Assembly (NCBI GenBank): GCA_029448655.1
Contig: JACCLO010000010.1
Coordinates: forward strand, 1,860,001 to 1,924,000
From: Wolfiporia cocos
Lineage: Eukaryota > Basidiomycota > Agaricomycetes > Polyporales > Phaeolaceae
DNA length: 64,000 bases
Reading direction: 5' to 3'
Part shown: positions 49,174 to 58,653 of the stretch, piece by piece
Layout of the letters: every line of letters begins with the position of its first letter
Position numbering within the stretch: position 1 is the stretch's first letter
Position numbers and translations under genes: made by a program
The notes under the pieces: model-generated
Told to the model about the DNA's origin: nothing
The model's database searches: none
The model's input: only the letters and a program-made list of their open reading frames with translations

Positions 49174-50097
49174 ATGAAGGCTGCACTTTCTAGAATCATG
49201 CCCCGCGTTACCCGTCGCACTCGTGGCTCCTCCACTGCCCCTTACGTCAAACCGGCGAAGCGGTCTCTTCTCAGCCGCATCGACACCGCCGATATTCCTC
49301 GGGCAGAGGACGTCACGTACACTCTTCCTGTAAAGGAAGATTACACCGGGAAGCTCCATCTTTGGGAGATTCCCGTCCACATGCCAAAGCACATCGCTGA
49401 GGCTGGGAAACCCGCTCCTCGACCTCCTAAGCCAGTTCCGCTCGCTAAGCGTATCTGGACAGAGGAAGAGAAGCTAGCGCAATCCATTACCGCCATGGAG
49501 AACCTAATCGAACTCCGCGAAATCAACAAACTTAAGCTCGCCCGCGATAAGCTGAATAAGCGAATCGCCGCCAAACAAGCCGCTAAGGAAGCCAAGCAAG
49601 CAGCTTCTTCACTGGCCCTCCGTCTCTCCAGCCCGGCGGCCGGACCTTCCGTTCCGGCCAATCACAAGATTCTCGACCCTTCCCTCGTCTTCGGGAAGAA
49701 GAAGCCTCTCCAAGCATGCGATCAAGTTATTCCCATGCTAGAAGGCACTCTCACTCGTCTCACGCCTCTCGCCAACCACCCCCCTAATTACCCAGGCTTC
49801 CATATGGAAAACGATATGCGTTTCCACACTATGGTAGTAGAATTGGAGGACTTGGTGGATAACGTAAAGGATAGAGCGAGACGGGGAAGGATCACCAATA
49901 GAGACTGGAGAATTATGAAAAAGTACTGTAAACAGCTCGGCAATATTTCCTTTTTGGATTGGCGTACGGACTTAGCTCGTATCGTAGCAGAATGTGTAGC
50001 GCTACATATTACTTTTGCCTTCGGTGTAACACCACCTGACAAGGTGGCAGGGCCCTCAACTACTTCGGTAGAAGAGGATATACTCGCGATTGTGTAG
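49174..50097 (+). CDS. Unknown extra ORF upstream of gag in the Gypsy element
   Basis: The ORF encodes 307 residues from MKAALSRIMPRV (a second ATG at 49198 gives MPRVTRRTRGSS). It lies wholly between the 5' LTR leader and gag, on the sense strand, ending 101 bp before the gag ATG. Visible parts are a basic N-terminus (RVTRRTRG), a helical Lys/Ala-rich region (about 110-150, with KLKLARDKLNKRIAAKQAAK), and a C-terminal acidic and aromatic helical domain (FHTMVVELEDLVDNVKDRAR, DWRIMKKYCKQLGNISFLDW). I recognise no enzymatic, zinc-finger or envelope-like signature and no signal peptide or membrane segment. An uninterrupted ORF this long with codon use like gag suggests it is maintained. Function is unknown; a structural or nucleic-acid-binding role would fit the charge. 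Confidence 0.7.
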   Translation: MKAALSRIMPRVTRRTRGSSTAPYVKPAKRSLLSRIDTADIPRAEDVTYTLPVKEDYTGKLHLWEIPVHMPKHIAEAGKPAPRPPKPVPLAKRIWTEEEKLAQSITAMENLIELREINKLKLARDKLNKRIAAKQAAKEAKQAASSLALRLSSPAAGPSVPANHKILDPSLVFGKKKPLQACDQVIPMLEGTLTRLTPLANHPPNYPGFHMENDMRFHTMVVELEDLVDNVKDRARRGRITNRDWRIMKKYCKQLGNISFLDWRTDLARIVAECVALHITFAFGVTPPDKVAGPSTTSVEEDILAIV

Positions 50098-50198
50098 TAG
50101 CAATACTATCGTCTTTTAACTCTGAAATAGAGTGCGAGTGTGATCTATAACGAAAGTTGCAGCTTTCAAAACCAATCCCTTCTTAAGAATCTAAGACA

Positions 50199-52238
50199 AT
50201 GAGTAACCGGAAACTAACATTCGTCACAAACAGATTCACAATGTCCTCCACTTCCTCCGTCAGCACTCCTCTCGCTCCCCGCAAGATGCGCCTCCGCTCA
50301 GAAGGCCCGGTGACACCGGTAGCTGGTCCCTCGGGAACTCAGCAACTGGTGACGCTGGAGCACCTTAGCGAGGGAGAAGAAGAAGAAGAGGAAGGAGAAG
50401 AGGAAATGCCGGAGTTCGCTCCCCCGCAAAGGGACTCTCCGACCAACCCCATGGGTACACGCCCCGGCTCGCCAATTGCCGGATACCCTCCGGCTCGTCG
50501 AACTCGCCCTATCGGGCCCGTCACCACCCTGGAAATGGAATTTTCAGGGCCAACACGACAGACTAATACTGCTGTCGAAAACAACCTCAAGGCGTACCTC
50601 CCCGAGGAGGAACACCACAAGGTGGATGGGTCCATACATGGGCCAATCATCGACGCAGCCATCCAACGAGGGGCGGCAATCAGCCATGACACCACCGACA
50701 CCTTAGGTCGAATGGTTCACGCCCGACTGGAGCGCATCCATGGACGAATCGACTCCCTGGTTGGGCAATCCAGGGCAATCGAACAAAAGGCCCAAGACGA
50801 GCTGCACGAAGCAGTCAATTCGGTCCGGAACGAGGTATTGTCCACCATGGTGGACCTCGGCAAGGAACTCCGACAGGAGTACACCGCCAAGCTCTCCGAA
50901 ATGGAGAAGCAGCTCCGAAAGGACTACCGGTCCCGGCTGGACGACCTCGAGGATGCATTCGCAGAGCGCATGGAGAAGGTCGACGAGGAACTCCGGAGGA
51001 TTCGCAAGAATCCCTCCGTTCCCAACCCTCCCGGCGTTCGCACACCCCCGGAAGAACCCACACCGGCCCCCGGCAATGCGCAAGCTCGTGCAGCCGAGGC
51101 CGCTGCCGCCGCTCAAGCTGCAGCTGCTGCTGCAGCAGCCGTCGCCCCGCAGATTCCAGGTCTGCCTCAAAACCTGAAAATCCCCCCTCCCCCCGAATTC
51201 TCCGGGTCATCTGGAAAGGTGACTGCGCAAGAATGGGTGGAAAAGATGGGTCTGTACTTTGGTACACTCAGGGTCTACGACGACCATGACCGTATCACCA
51301 CGGCCCTCTTCCGCGTCACAGGGGACGCGTACAAATTTTTCTCGCCTCTCATCAAGAAGGCAGGAAATGGTGAACCTCTCGGCACCTGGGAGGACTTCAC
51401 CAAGTCAGTCATGGTGCAATATGGGAAAATGACGGATAAGGAGATAGCCAAGAAGGAAATTCGCGGCTACTACGGCACGAAAGGCAAGGAACTGGCAGAA
51501 TCGAACTATTTCAATTACTGCGAGCGGTTCCGTACCCTCGGCCGACTCTCCGAAACCGCCAATGAGACTCTGGTGTGGGAATTCACCGAGACTCTCCCGG
51601 AAAAGGTCAAGGACACCTTAAACGTCCTCGGCAAGACCCCGTTCTTCAAGGCGCCCACCGACATCGAGCCTCTGATCGATTTCGCTCTAGAAATGTATCA
51701 GACGTCTTACCCTGACAAGATCAAGGGCTCGATCTTCGAGAAAGCCGGTAAGAAGGACGCGGCACCTGCCGAAAAGAAGGAGACGTCCTCCGCTTCTGCA
51801 AAGAAGTCGGAGAAGAAAAAGGACAAGGGAAAGGCGCCCGCCAAAGCCCCCGCCGACACCGCCAACGCCGTCTGCACCTACTGCAAGCAGACAGGACATT
51901 ACTTCAACAAATGTCCTAAGCTTGCGGCAGACAAGGCCGCGGGAACGTTCGTGCCTGCCGCTCAGCGGGCCGAACAACAAAGGGCGAAGGATGCAGCCGC
52001 CGCGTCTGGAAAGACCACGGCCGCTCCTTCGGGTAGTGGAAAGGGACAGGCTTCTGGCAAGAAGCCGTACTCGGCGCCCCCCGCGGATGGCAAGACGTAT
52101 CGTGCCCGAACGATCTGGGAAGAAGTGACGGCTGACTCAAACTCAGCAGGACCCTCGGCCCCCGCCACCACCGTCGCCAATGTCGGGACTATCTCGGTCC
52201 CCCTCGCCCCAACCACACGTCTCGAAGACGTTCTGTGA
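50199..52238 (+). CDS. Gag polyprotein of the Gypsy element
   Basis: The ORF encodes 679 residues. A disordered, acidic N-terminus (with GEEEEEEGEEEMPEF) precedes a long coiled coil (about 165-270, KAQDELHEAVNSVRNEVLS and on). An Ala/Pro linker follows, then a retrotransposon gag capsid-like domain (about 330-510, TALFRVTGDAYKFF, YCERFRTLGRLSE). A basic Lys/Ala-rich stretch leads to one CCHC zinc knuckle, CTYCKQTGHYFNKC (559-572), which binds RNA. The coiled coil before the capsid domain is an addition compared with simple Gypsy Gags. A second ATG at 50241 (MSSTSSVSTPLAPRK) is an alternative start. The stop at 52236-52238 lies inside the open pol frame, which is in the +1 frame. Confidence 0.92.
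   Translation: MSNRKLTFVTNRFTMSSTSSVSTPLAPRKMRLRSEGPVTPVAGPSGTQQLVTLEHLSEGEEEEEEGEEEMPEFAPPQRDSPTNPMGTRPGSPIAGYPPARRTRPIGPVTTLEMEFSGPTRQTNTAVENNLKAYLPEEEHHKVDGSIHGPIIDAAIQRGAAISHDTTDTLGRMVHARLERIHGRIDSLVGQSRAIEQKAQDELHEAVNSVRNEVLSTMVDLGKELRQEYTAKLSEMEKQLRKDYRSRLDDLEDAFAERMEKVDEELRRIRKNPSVPNPPGVRTPPEEPTPAPGNAQARAAEAAAAAQAAAAAAAAVAPQIPGLPQNLKIPPPPEFSGSSGKVTAQEWVEKMGLYFGTLRVYDDHDRITTALFRVTGDAYKFFSPLIKKAGNGEPLGTWEDFTKSVMVQYGKMTDKEIAKKEIRGYYGTKGKELAESNYFNYCERFRTLGRLSETANETLVWEFTETLPEKVKDTLNVLGKTPFFKAPTDIEPLIDFALEMYQTSYPDKIKGSIFEKAGKKDAAPAEKKETSSASAKKSEKKKDKGKAPAKAPADTANAVCTYCKQTGHYFNKCPKLAADKAAGTFVPAAQRAEQQRAKDAAAASGKTTAAPSGSGKGQASGKKPYSAPPADGKTYRARTIWEEVTADSNSAGPSAPATTVANVGTISVPLAPTTRLEDVL
52129..52238 (+). 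other. gag-pol overlap, +1 frame
   Basis: The pol frame is +1 relative to gag. It opens just after a TGA at 52126-52128, and gag stops at 52236-52238, leaving 110 nt open in both frames. Pol could be made by +1 frameshifting here, by internal initiation at ATG 52180, or from a spliced mRNA. I could not identify a proven slippery site. Confidence 0.7.
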
Positions 52239-55200
52239 AGAACACACCAGCCCCGCAGCGGCTGGGAGTGTACAGCGCCCCGAAGAAGCGCACCTCTACG
52301 AAGAGGCTTCACAGAGACCCCTTATCTTGTGGGAAGATAAGGCGGTCGTACGTCACCCGGTATCCCATCTCGGTATATTCGGCAGCTCGGCAATGGACTT
52401 TGCCCGGAGGACAAGGACACTAGCTACACGTGCCCCTCCTGTAAAATACTTTTATCCTGACCCGCTCGCGTCTAAATTTTTCACTTTGTATAATGTACAT
52501 GGAAACGATTCTCGAGACGACAATAAATCGTTCTCTATCGAAGTGGAATTGTGGGTTTATGGAAAGAAAGTTAACGCCATGGCATTAATCGACACCGGTG
52601 CATCCATAAGCGTCATTGATAAGAAGCTCGTCCATGAGGAGAAGTTAGTCACTCAGAAACTACCTTCACCTCTCGAGATTCGTAACGCCGACGGTACCTC
52701 TAATACCGCCGGTAATATCAATATGGCAGTAAAAGCTTATATGGTGCACGAGGAACACAAGTCCACCGAATTCTTGTACGTAATGGACGTACAGAATGCG
52801 GATGTGATCCTCGGATATGATTGGTTCCTGAAACACAACCCGGACTTCAACTGGCCGGAAGGAACCTTCACATATCGGTGCACGGAAAAATGCAAACATG
52901 GCAAACGGGTTTCGATTTCTGAGGAAGAAGATGAAATCGAACCCCGCAACATTTATCAGATCATCAATGACTTTCCAATAGATTTTCTCGGCTTAGAGGA
53001 GCCGGAGAATCCCTTTGTCGCTTGGGTGAACACCCTTGACGAAGGAACGGAACTCCTTATCGACGCCATTCAGTCGATAACGGAGAAGTCAGATGATGAA
53101 TTTCTGACAGATGCGGATCTCCAGAAATGGAAATCCTTGGTTCCGGAGGAATACCAGGAGTTTGGTCCCACGGTATTCTCTCAACGCGCATCCGAAAGGA
53201 TGCCCGAACGGAAACCATATGACCACGCCATCGACTTCCCCGATGACGCGGTATTACCGCCCCCGAGTAAGGCATACAAGATGTCTCCTCAGGAAGCGAA
53301 CTCGCTAGATCAGTGGATTCAGGAAGAGTTACGGAAGGGCTACATCCGGCACTCAAAATCTCCGATCGCGAGCCCGGTCTTCTTCGTCCCTAAAAAAGAC
53401 GGCGGAGCCCGAATGGTAGTCGATTACCGAAAGGTGAACGACTTGACCATTAAAAACAGGTACCCTCTCCCACGCATAGACGAGCTTATCGATAAGCTTA
53501 GCCAGGCTTCGATATTTACGAAGCTCGACTTGCGTTGGGGTTACAACAACGTAAGAATCAAGGAGGGAGATGAATGGAAGACCGCATTCATTACACCTAA
53601 CGGCCTTTACGAAGCCGTAGTCATGTACTTCGGTTTTTGTAATGCACCCAGCACGTTCCAACATATGATGAACGATATTCTAGGTGACCTTATCAGAGAA
53701 GGAAAGGTCATTGTCTACCTAGACGACATCCTTGTGTTCGGAAACGACCTGCTGGAACACCGTCGTATCGTCAAGCAAGTATTACAAATCTTGCAAGACA
53801 ACGACTTGTTCGCGAAGCCTGAAAAGTGCTTCTTCGAGCAAAGCAGTATTGAATACCTGGGAATGGTCATTTCCAAAGGAAAAGTCGAAATGGACCCTAA
53901 GAAGGTAGCCGGCGTCATGGACTGGCCTACACCTGCCAAGGTGAAGGACGTCCAGGCCTTTGTTGGCTTCGCCAACTACTACCGGCGGTTCATTAAAGAC
54001 TTCTCCAAAGTGGTTAAGCCGTTAACCGATCTGTCCAAGAAAAACACGCAATGGAACTGGGGACCCGAACAAGCGGAAGCCTTCCAAACTCTCAAGGAAG
54101 CTTTCACATCGGCTCCAATACTCCGGATCCCAGATCAGGAGTCCCCGTTCCGCGTGGAAGCGGATTCTTCCGATTACGCAACTGGTGCAGTGCTATCACA
54201 ATACTCTTCGGAGGATAAACTCTGGCACCCGGTAGCCTTTTACTCGAAATCTCTATCAGCAGCCGAAAGGAACTATGAGATTTACGATAAGGAGTTGCTC
54301 GCAATCATCCGCGCTCTAGAGGAATGGAGACATTACCTCGAAGGACACCCACACAAATTTGAAGTATGGTCGGATCATCTCAATCTGACATATTTCAAAT
54401 CGGCACAACGGCTAACCCGGAGACAGGCACGTTGGAGTCTTTACCTGACAAGGTTTAACTTCACCATGTGCCACAAACCCGGTAAAACAATGCTCACGGC
54501 TGACCCTCTGTCACGGAGGCCAGACCATGAAGAGGGGGTGGAACTCGATAATCGCGATCAAATTTTGCTGAAACCGGAATACTTCACGGTTAGGGCGCTA
54601 GAAGCGTCACAGCAGGAGATACAATCAGGCGACGAGGACCTCCTCCGGCAGATCCGACAAGCCCTCATGAACGATCAAATTACCAAGGATTACCAGGAAC
54701 TACTGAAGAGTGGTCCCAAGGAATTCGGTAAAGATCTCCAGGAATGGAACATGGAGGCCGGATTACTCCTCAGACGAGGAAAAGTGTACGTTCCAAAAGA
54801 GCCTAAGGAATTGCGCACGAAGATTCTGGAGTTACATCATGACCATGTGACTGCCGGACACTTCGGACGATGGAAGACCTATGAACTTCTATCACGTAAT
54901 TACTGGTGGCCTGGAATGACCACAATGGTGAAGCAATACGTGGAAGGTTGTGACACATGCCAGCGCATGAAGAACCGCAACCAGACCCCGTATGGACCCC
55001 TGCAACCGCTCCCAGTACCGGAAGCACCTTGGGACACAATCACAATCGACTTCATCGTCCACTTACCGCCCAGCGGTGAACGCAAACAATTCACTGCCAT
55101 TATGGTAGTAGTGGACCGATTGACCAAGCGCGCGCACTTCATTCCCACGTCAGACAATATCTCGGCAAAAGAATTAGCGAACCTCCTGTACCTTCGGATT

Positions 55201-56715
55201 TATCCGAACCACGGGCTTCCGAAACAAATCATTTCGGACAGAGGACCGCAATTCTCTTCTGAGCTATTCAAGGGATGGTGCGAGCAATTGGGAATTCAGA
55301 GGTCGATGACGACAGCCTACCACCCGCAAGCGGACGGCCAAACGGAGAGAATTAACCAAATTCTAGAACAATACCTACGATGCTACATCGACGTTATCCA
55401 AAAAGATAACTGGGTGTTCTACCTCCCCACGGCAGAGTTCGCGTACAATAACGCGGCTAGCGAGACGACCAAGAATAGTCCATTCTTCGTCGAACTAGGA
55501 AGGCATCCCAATGCAGGACCTACGGATTTGAAGCCGACGCAATATTCGGATTTAAATCAATTTGCTTACGCCAGATGGTCAGCACAAGAACAGGCTAAGG
55601 CAGCTATGAAATTGGCTGCCGAACGCTGGTCTTGGTACTATGATCAACACAAGCGCTCGGTACCGTTTAAAGTTGGCGACAAAGTTCTCGTTGACGCCCG
55701 TAGCTGGCAAGACTCCGAAAGAAGTCTTAGTCCACGCTATTTGGGACCATTTAAGATAATTGAACAATTATCTCCGGTCACCTTTAGGGTACATATGGAC
55801 GAGCAATACAGGGCTTACCACCCAGTATTTCACGCTTCCAAGTTGGTCATGTACAAGGACCCTGTGCATCAGAAAAAACCAGAGCCTCAACCAGAAATGG
55901 TCGACGGCGAGGAAGTATGGGAAGTCGAGAAGATCTTAGATCATCGCCTCCGCGCAGGAAGAGTTGAATACAGAATCCGATGGAAAGGGTTCGGTATCAA
56001 TGACGACTCCTGGGTACGCGAAGCCGATCTCGACTCGGCATATGACATTCTACAGGAATACAAGGCTTCACACCCTATTCCAATGCAGGATGTCCCCCTC
56101 AGACGATCAGCTAGAAGGAAAGAAGCAGTTCACGTCTTCGACCCTGATAGCGACGACTGGGAAGCCGACGAATGCACGTGGCCAGATGACTGGCCGCAGT
56201 ATCGCGAAAAATTTGCGAAGGACCCTAAGCAGCGCATGGTTAGACACCCCGACGGGGGATGGATGTCAGCTGACATTAACCAAAACGCGGACTTGAAAAT
56301 CGTAGTCGGTGAAGGCGGCCGAATGCCGGAAAAAGGAACCAAGGACTCGGTTGGGTTTGACCTGTACACCGCAACAGGCGACGTTCTGCCAGCTCACGGG
56401 CAGGCAGAATACAACACCAAACTGAAGATCCAGGTACCTTTCGGCACTTACGGACGTATCGCCCCCCGCTCTAGTCTCGCCCGCAAAGGCATAGACGTAA
56501 TGGGTGGCGTCATCGACCACGATTATCAAGGCGAAGTAATCATCATTCTTCGGAACCACTCGGACGTATCTATCGATATCCGAGCCGGGGATAAGATTGC
56601 TCAGCTTATCTGCGAAGTTGCTAAGGACCCGCATATTACGCTACACGGAAAATCTTACTTTGAAAAGATTAAATCCGAGCGTGGTACTGGTGGATTCGGC
56701 TCCACAGGAAAGTAA
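52180..56715 (+). CDS. Pol polyprotein with C-terminal chromodomain and dUTPase
   Basis: The ORF encodes 1,511 residues from ATG 52180; the frame is open from 52129. Domains in order are: retropepsin (DTGA at 138-141), reverse transcriptase (about 365-545, YLDD at 513-516), RNase H (about 640-765, starting FRVEADSSDYATGAV), and integrase with an HHCC zinc finger (about 880-930) and DD-x35-E core (D957, D1020, E1056; SDRGPQF, QADGQTERIN). A chromodomain follows (about 1247-1300, EVWEVEKILDHR, YRIRWKGFG, DSWVRE), then a trimeric-type dUTPase (about 1365-1511). All five dUTPase motifs are seen: SVGFDLYTA, PRSSLARKG, GGVIDHDYQGEV, GDKIAQLICE and the terminal RGTGGFGSTGK. dUTPase would lower dUTP during cDNA synthesis. 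Chromodomains steer integration to heterochromatin. No motif residue is visibly broken. Confidence 0.95.
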   Translation: MSGLSRSPSPQPHVSKTFCEEHTSPAAAGSVQRPEEAHLYEEASQRPLILWEDKAVVRHPVSHLGIFGSSAMDFARRTRTLATRAPPVKYFYPDPLASKFFTLYNVHGNDSRDDNKSFSIEVELWVYGKKVNAMALIDTGASISVIDKKLVHEEKLVTQKLPSPLEIRNADGTSNTAGNINMAVKAYMVHEEHKSTEFLYVMDVQNADVILGYDWFLKHNPDFNWPEGTFTYRCTEKCKHGKRVSISEEEDEIEPRNIYQIINDFPIDFLGLEEPENPFVAWVNTLDEGTELLIDAIQSITEKSDDEFLTDADLQKWKSLVPEEYQEFGPTVFSQRASERMPERKPYDHAIDFPDDAVLPPPSKAYKMSPQEANSLDQWIQEELRKGYIRHSKSPIASPVFFVPKKDGGARMVVDYRKVNDLTIKNRYPLPRIDELIDKLSQASIFTKLDLRWGYNNVRIKEGDEWKTAFITPNGLYEAVVMYFGFCNAPSTFQHMMNDILGDLIREGKVIVYLDDILVFGNDLLEHRRIVKQVLQILQDNDLFAKPEKCFFEQSSIEYLGMVISKGKVEMDPKKVAGVMDWPTPAKVKDVQAFVGFANYYRRFIKDFSKVVKPLTDLSKKNTQWNWGPEQAEAFQTLKEAFTSAPILRIPDQESPFRVEADSSDYATGAVLSQYSSEDKLWHPVAFYSKSLSAAERNYEIYDKELLAIIRALEEWRHYLEGHPHKFEVWSDHLNLTYFKSAQRLTRRQARWSLYLTRFNFTMCHKPGKTMLTADPLSRRPDHEEGVELDNRDQILLKPEYFTVRALEASQQEIQSGDEDLLRQIRQALMNDQITKDYQELLKSGPKEFGKDLQEWNMEAGLLLRRGKVYVPKEPKELRTKILELHHDHVTAGHFGRWKTYELLSRNYWWPGMTTMVKQYVEGCDTCQRMKNRNQTPYGPLQPLPVPEAPWDTITIDFIVHLPPSGERKQFTAIMVVVDRLTKRAHFIPTSDNISAKELANLLYLRIYPNHGLPKQIISDRGPQFSSELFKGWCEQLGIQRSMTTAYHPQADGQTERINQILEQYLRCYIDVIQKDNWVFYLPTAEFAYNNAASETTKNSPFFVELGRHPNAGPTDLKPTQYSDLNQFAYARWSAQEQAKAAMKLAAERWSWYYDQHKRSVPFKVGDKVLVDARSWQDSERSLSPRYLGPFKIIEQLSPVTFRVHMDEQYRAYHPVFHASKLVMYKDPVHQKKPEPQPEMVDGEEVWEVEKILDHRLRAGRVEYRIRWKGFGINDDSWVREADLDSAYDILQEYKASHPIPMQDVPLRRSARRKEAVHVFDPDSDDWEADECTWPDDWPQYREKFAKDPKQRMVRHPDGGWMSADINQNADLKIVVGEGGRMPEKGTKDSVGFDLYTATGDVLPAHGQAEYNTKLKIQVPFGTYGRIAPRSSLARKGIDVMGGVIDHDYQGEVIIILRNHSDVSIDIRAGDKIAQLICEVAKDPHITLHGKSYFEKIKSERGTGGFGSTGK

Positions 56716-56754
56716 TCGTTCCATTAGGGACAATGAAACCTGAAGAGGGGGTAA

Positions 56755-57449
56755 TGTCACAGATTTGGGACATGCCAATATTTTTCCCGTATTTTTACCT
56801 ATTTATCTGGTATTTCTACGACCTTGTAGACATTTACGCTGCTAAGCGCCCGTCTACACGTACACGCAACCAAACAACACGTACACAACGCGGTATACGT
56901 CCACCTGTCATAACAACACGTACATAACACGTTTGTACGCGTCAATGACTCAGCGGACTAACCTCCGGTGTCACGCGTCTTACTCATATCCCGATATCGG
57001 GCTATGTCAGTACATTTGGATAAGCGGCCCGCTCGTTATCACATGCCAATGCCCTTACGATTACTCATATCCCGATACCGGTATATAGTTAGCACGTGCA
57101 TGGCTTACTAACGTAGCAACGCCGCTTCCACAACATGGACCTACGGTCCTAACAACGTTTCTTACTGGTGCGGCCATTACCGGCGCACATGGTCTACTGT
57201 AGTTTACGACTTAGCTGTATTAGTTATGTCTGCGCACAGACCGTCTTCATGTTTGGCTCCCTTACTGGTAACCAAACAGTGCATGTATATAAGTAGGGCT
57301 ATCGCTACGATAAGCCTTAGATTTGTTCTCTGCTATCGCATAGTCACATAACATCTCTACTGCGCCTACAAGCGTTCCTCACCAGCTTCAACAACTCCTT
57401 CAAGTCGTTACCAAGCTAAAGCGTGAGTCCCACAACCTTGTTTGTGTCA
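56755..57449 (+). repeat. 3' LTR of the complete Gypsy element
   Basis: It is the same length (695 bp) and appears identical to the 5' LTR. It is preceded by the purine tract gaagagggggtaa, which fits second-strand priming, and followed by the target duplication ACTTA. Confidence 0.95.
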
Positions 57450-57633
57450 ACTTACATATCACGTTACTTGTCACCTGACCCCCTAGTTACGGCACACAGG
57501 CTATTACTTTAGGGCATGACCAGTAGTACAGACATGCATGTATATAATACGTCGAGATGTGGGTTGATACCCTATCTCTAAGATTCTCGTCAATGGACTT
57601 AGGTCCCTTTCACACCAACCTCCCTGTGTGATC

Positions 57634-58653
57634 TGTCACAGATTTATCTGGGGCTTACAGCATTTTTCCTACGATTATAGCAATTTATCCGGGATGTATA
57701 CGTCTAACTACAAGTTATCTACGGGTTAACTCCCATTGCCATAACACAAGTCCTTAACTGGGCTTATCGCTTATGTCAGCACTAAACACGCTACTAAGCA
57801 CACCTGACAAAGCATAACACACTAGTCATAAGGCTTCACAGCATCGCATCATCATCGGTAACCCAACGGTCCGATATCCACAATGCCTGCCTAGACCAAG
57901 TGACGTCATCGCTACATCACTGGTCTTGCTCGTCAGAGCTAGACCCCCATGTCATAGGGTCCTAGACCACAATGACATCACGAGCACGCCATTCTCGCAT
58001 AACCATGGCATCATAGCATATTAATAACCACGAGGTTATATCGCTATTGGTCCAGCTCATAGTGGACCGCCTCTGGACTTCGGCACTTCCAAAGTCCTGG
58101 CCCTAGCCTCACGGCCTGGTCCAACACATGTCCCGGTAACCCATCAGTCCGGTACATAACACATGCCAATGACACAACACCTTAATCATCCAATAGGTCC
58201 GTCCAATGGCATAGCTACCTCGGTGTCTCGCCTTGGTCAGCAACACAAGGTCCGCCAATCGCCATTATACCGCAAGGTACTGGCATTTGGCCTTTCCCTA
58301 TACCCGGGTTGTGCCCACGTTACTAACAATAAACCAGCAAATCCCTCTCCTACTATTGGTGCGGCCATCAGGGCCCACTACGGCCATTGTAGATAGAGTC
58401 CAAACAAAGTAGATAAGATAATGCTTCGCCAGTTGGCAAAGCCACATAACTGCATGAGGTATGTACTAGCTAGTAGCACATGGCCCACACCACAACATGT
58501 ATTTAAGACTAGGGCTAGATGCCCCTAATCTTTAGTTCTATTATTCTCGGCTTGCACCATAGAATAACCTCTCACCTCTGCAGCGCTAGACTGCTACTCT
58601 ATCGCCTATACCCTCAACACATAGGTGGTGAGTCCCACAGCATGTCTGTGTCA
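57634..58653 (+). repeat. 1,020-bp solo LTR (E), TSD TGATC
   Basis: It starts TGTCACAGATTTATC and ends GCATGTCTGTGTCA, with exact duplications TGATC at 57629-57633 and 58654-58658. The last 26 bp (from GTGAGTCCCACAG) resemble the Gypsy LTR ends, so it belongs to a related family with a longer LTR. A TATA-like region (atgtatttaagactagggct, about 58497-58516) sits ahead of the presumed transcription start. No internal region remains. Confidence 0.85.

Larger units (their letters stand above)
47460..57449 (+). mobile_element. Complete Ty3/Gypsy chromovirus with extra ORF and dUTPase, TSD ACTTA
   Basis: This 9,990-bp LTR retrotransposon has 695-bp LTRs at 47460-48154 and 56755-57449. Reading both line by line I found no difference. 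Exact 5-bp duplications ACTTA flank it (47455-47459, 57450-57454). The order is LTR, about 1-kb leader, an ORF of unknown function, gag, pol (protease, RT, RNase H, integrase, chromodomain, dUTPase), a polypurine tract (gaagagggggtaa, just before 56755), LTR. RT before integrase plus a chromodomain makes it a Ty3/Gypsy chromovirus. All ORFs are open, so the element is likely young and possibly active. It lies inside a B-family solo LTR. A second, older relative begins at 59834. Confidence 0.95.

Noticed and set aside
47460..57449. Possible endogenous virus rather than retrotransposon, because of the dUTPase and extra ORF
   Set aside because: No envelope-like ORF, signal peptide or membrane segment; domain order, chromodomain and 5-bp duplications are those of a Ty3/Gypsy chromovirus.
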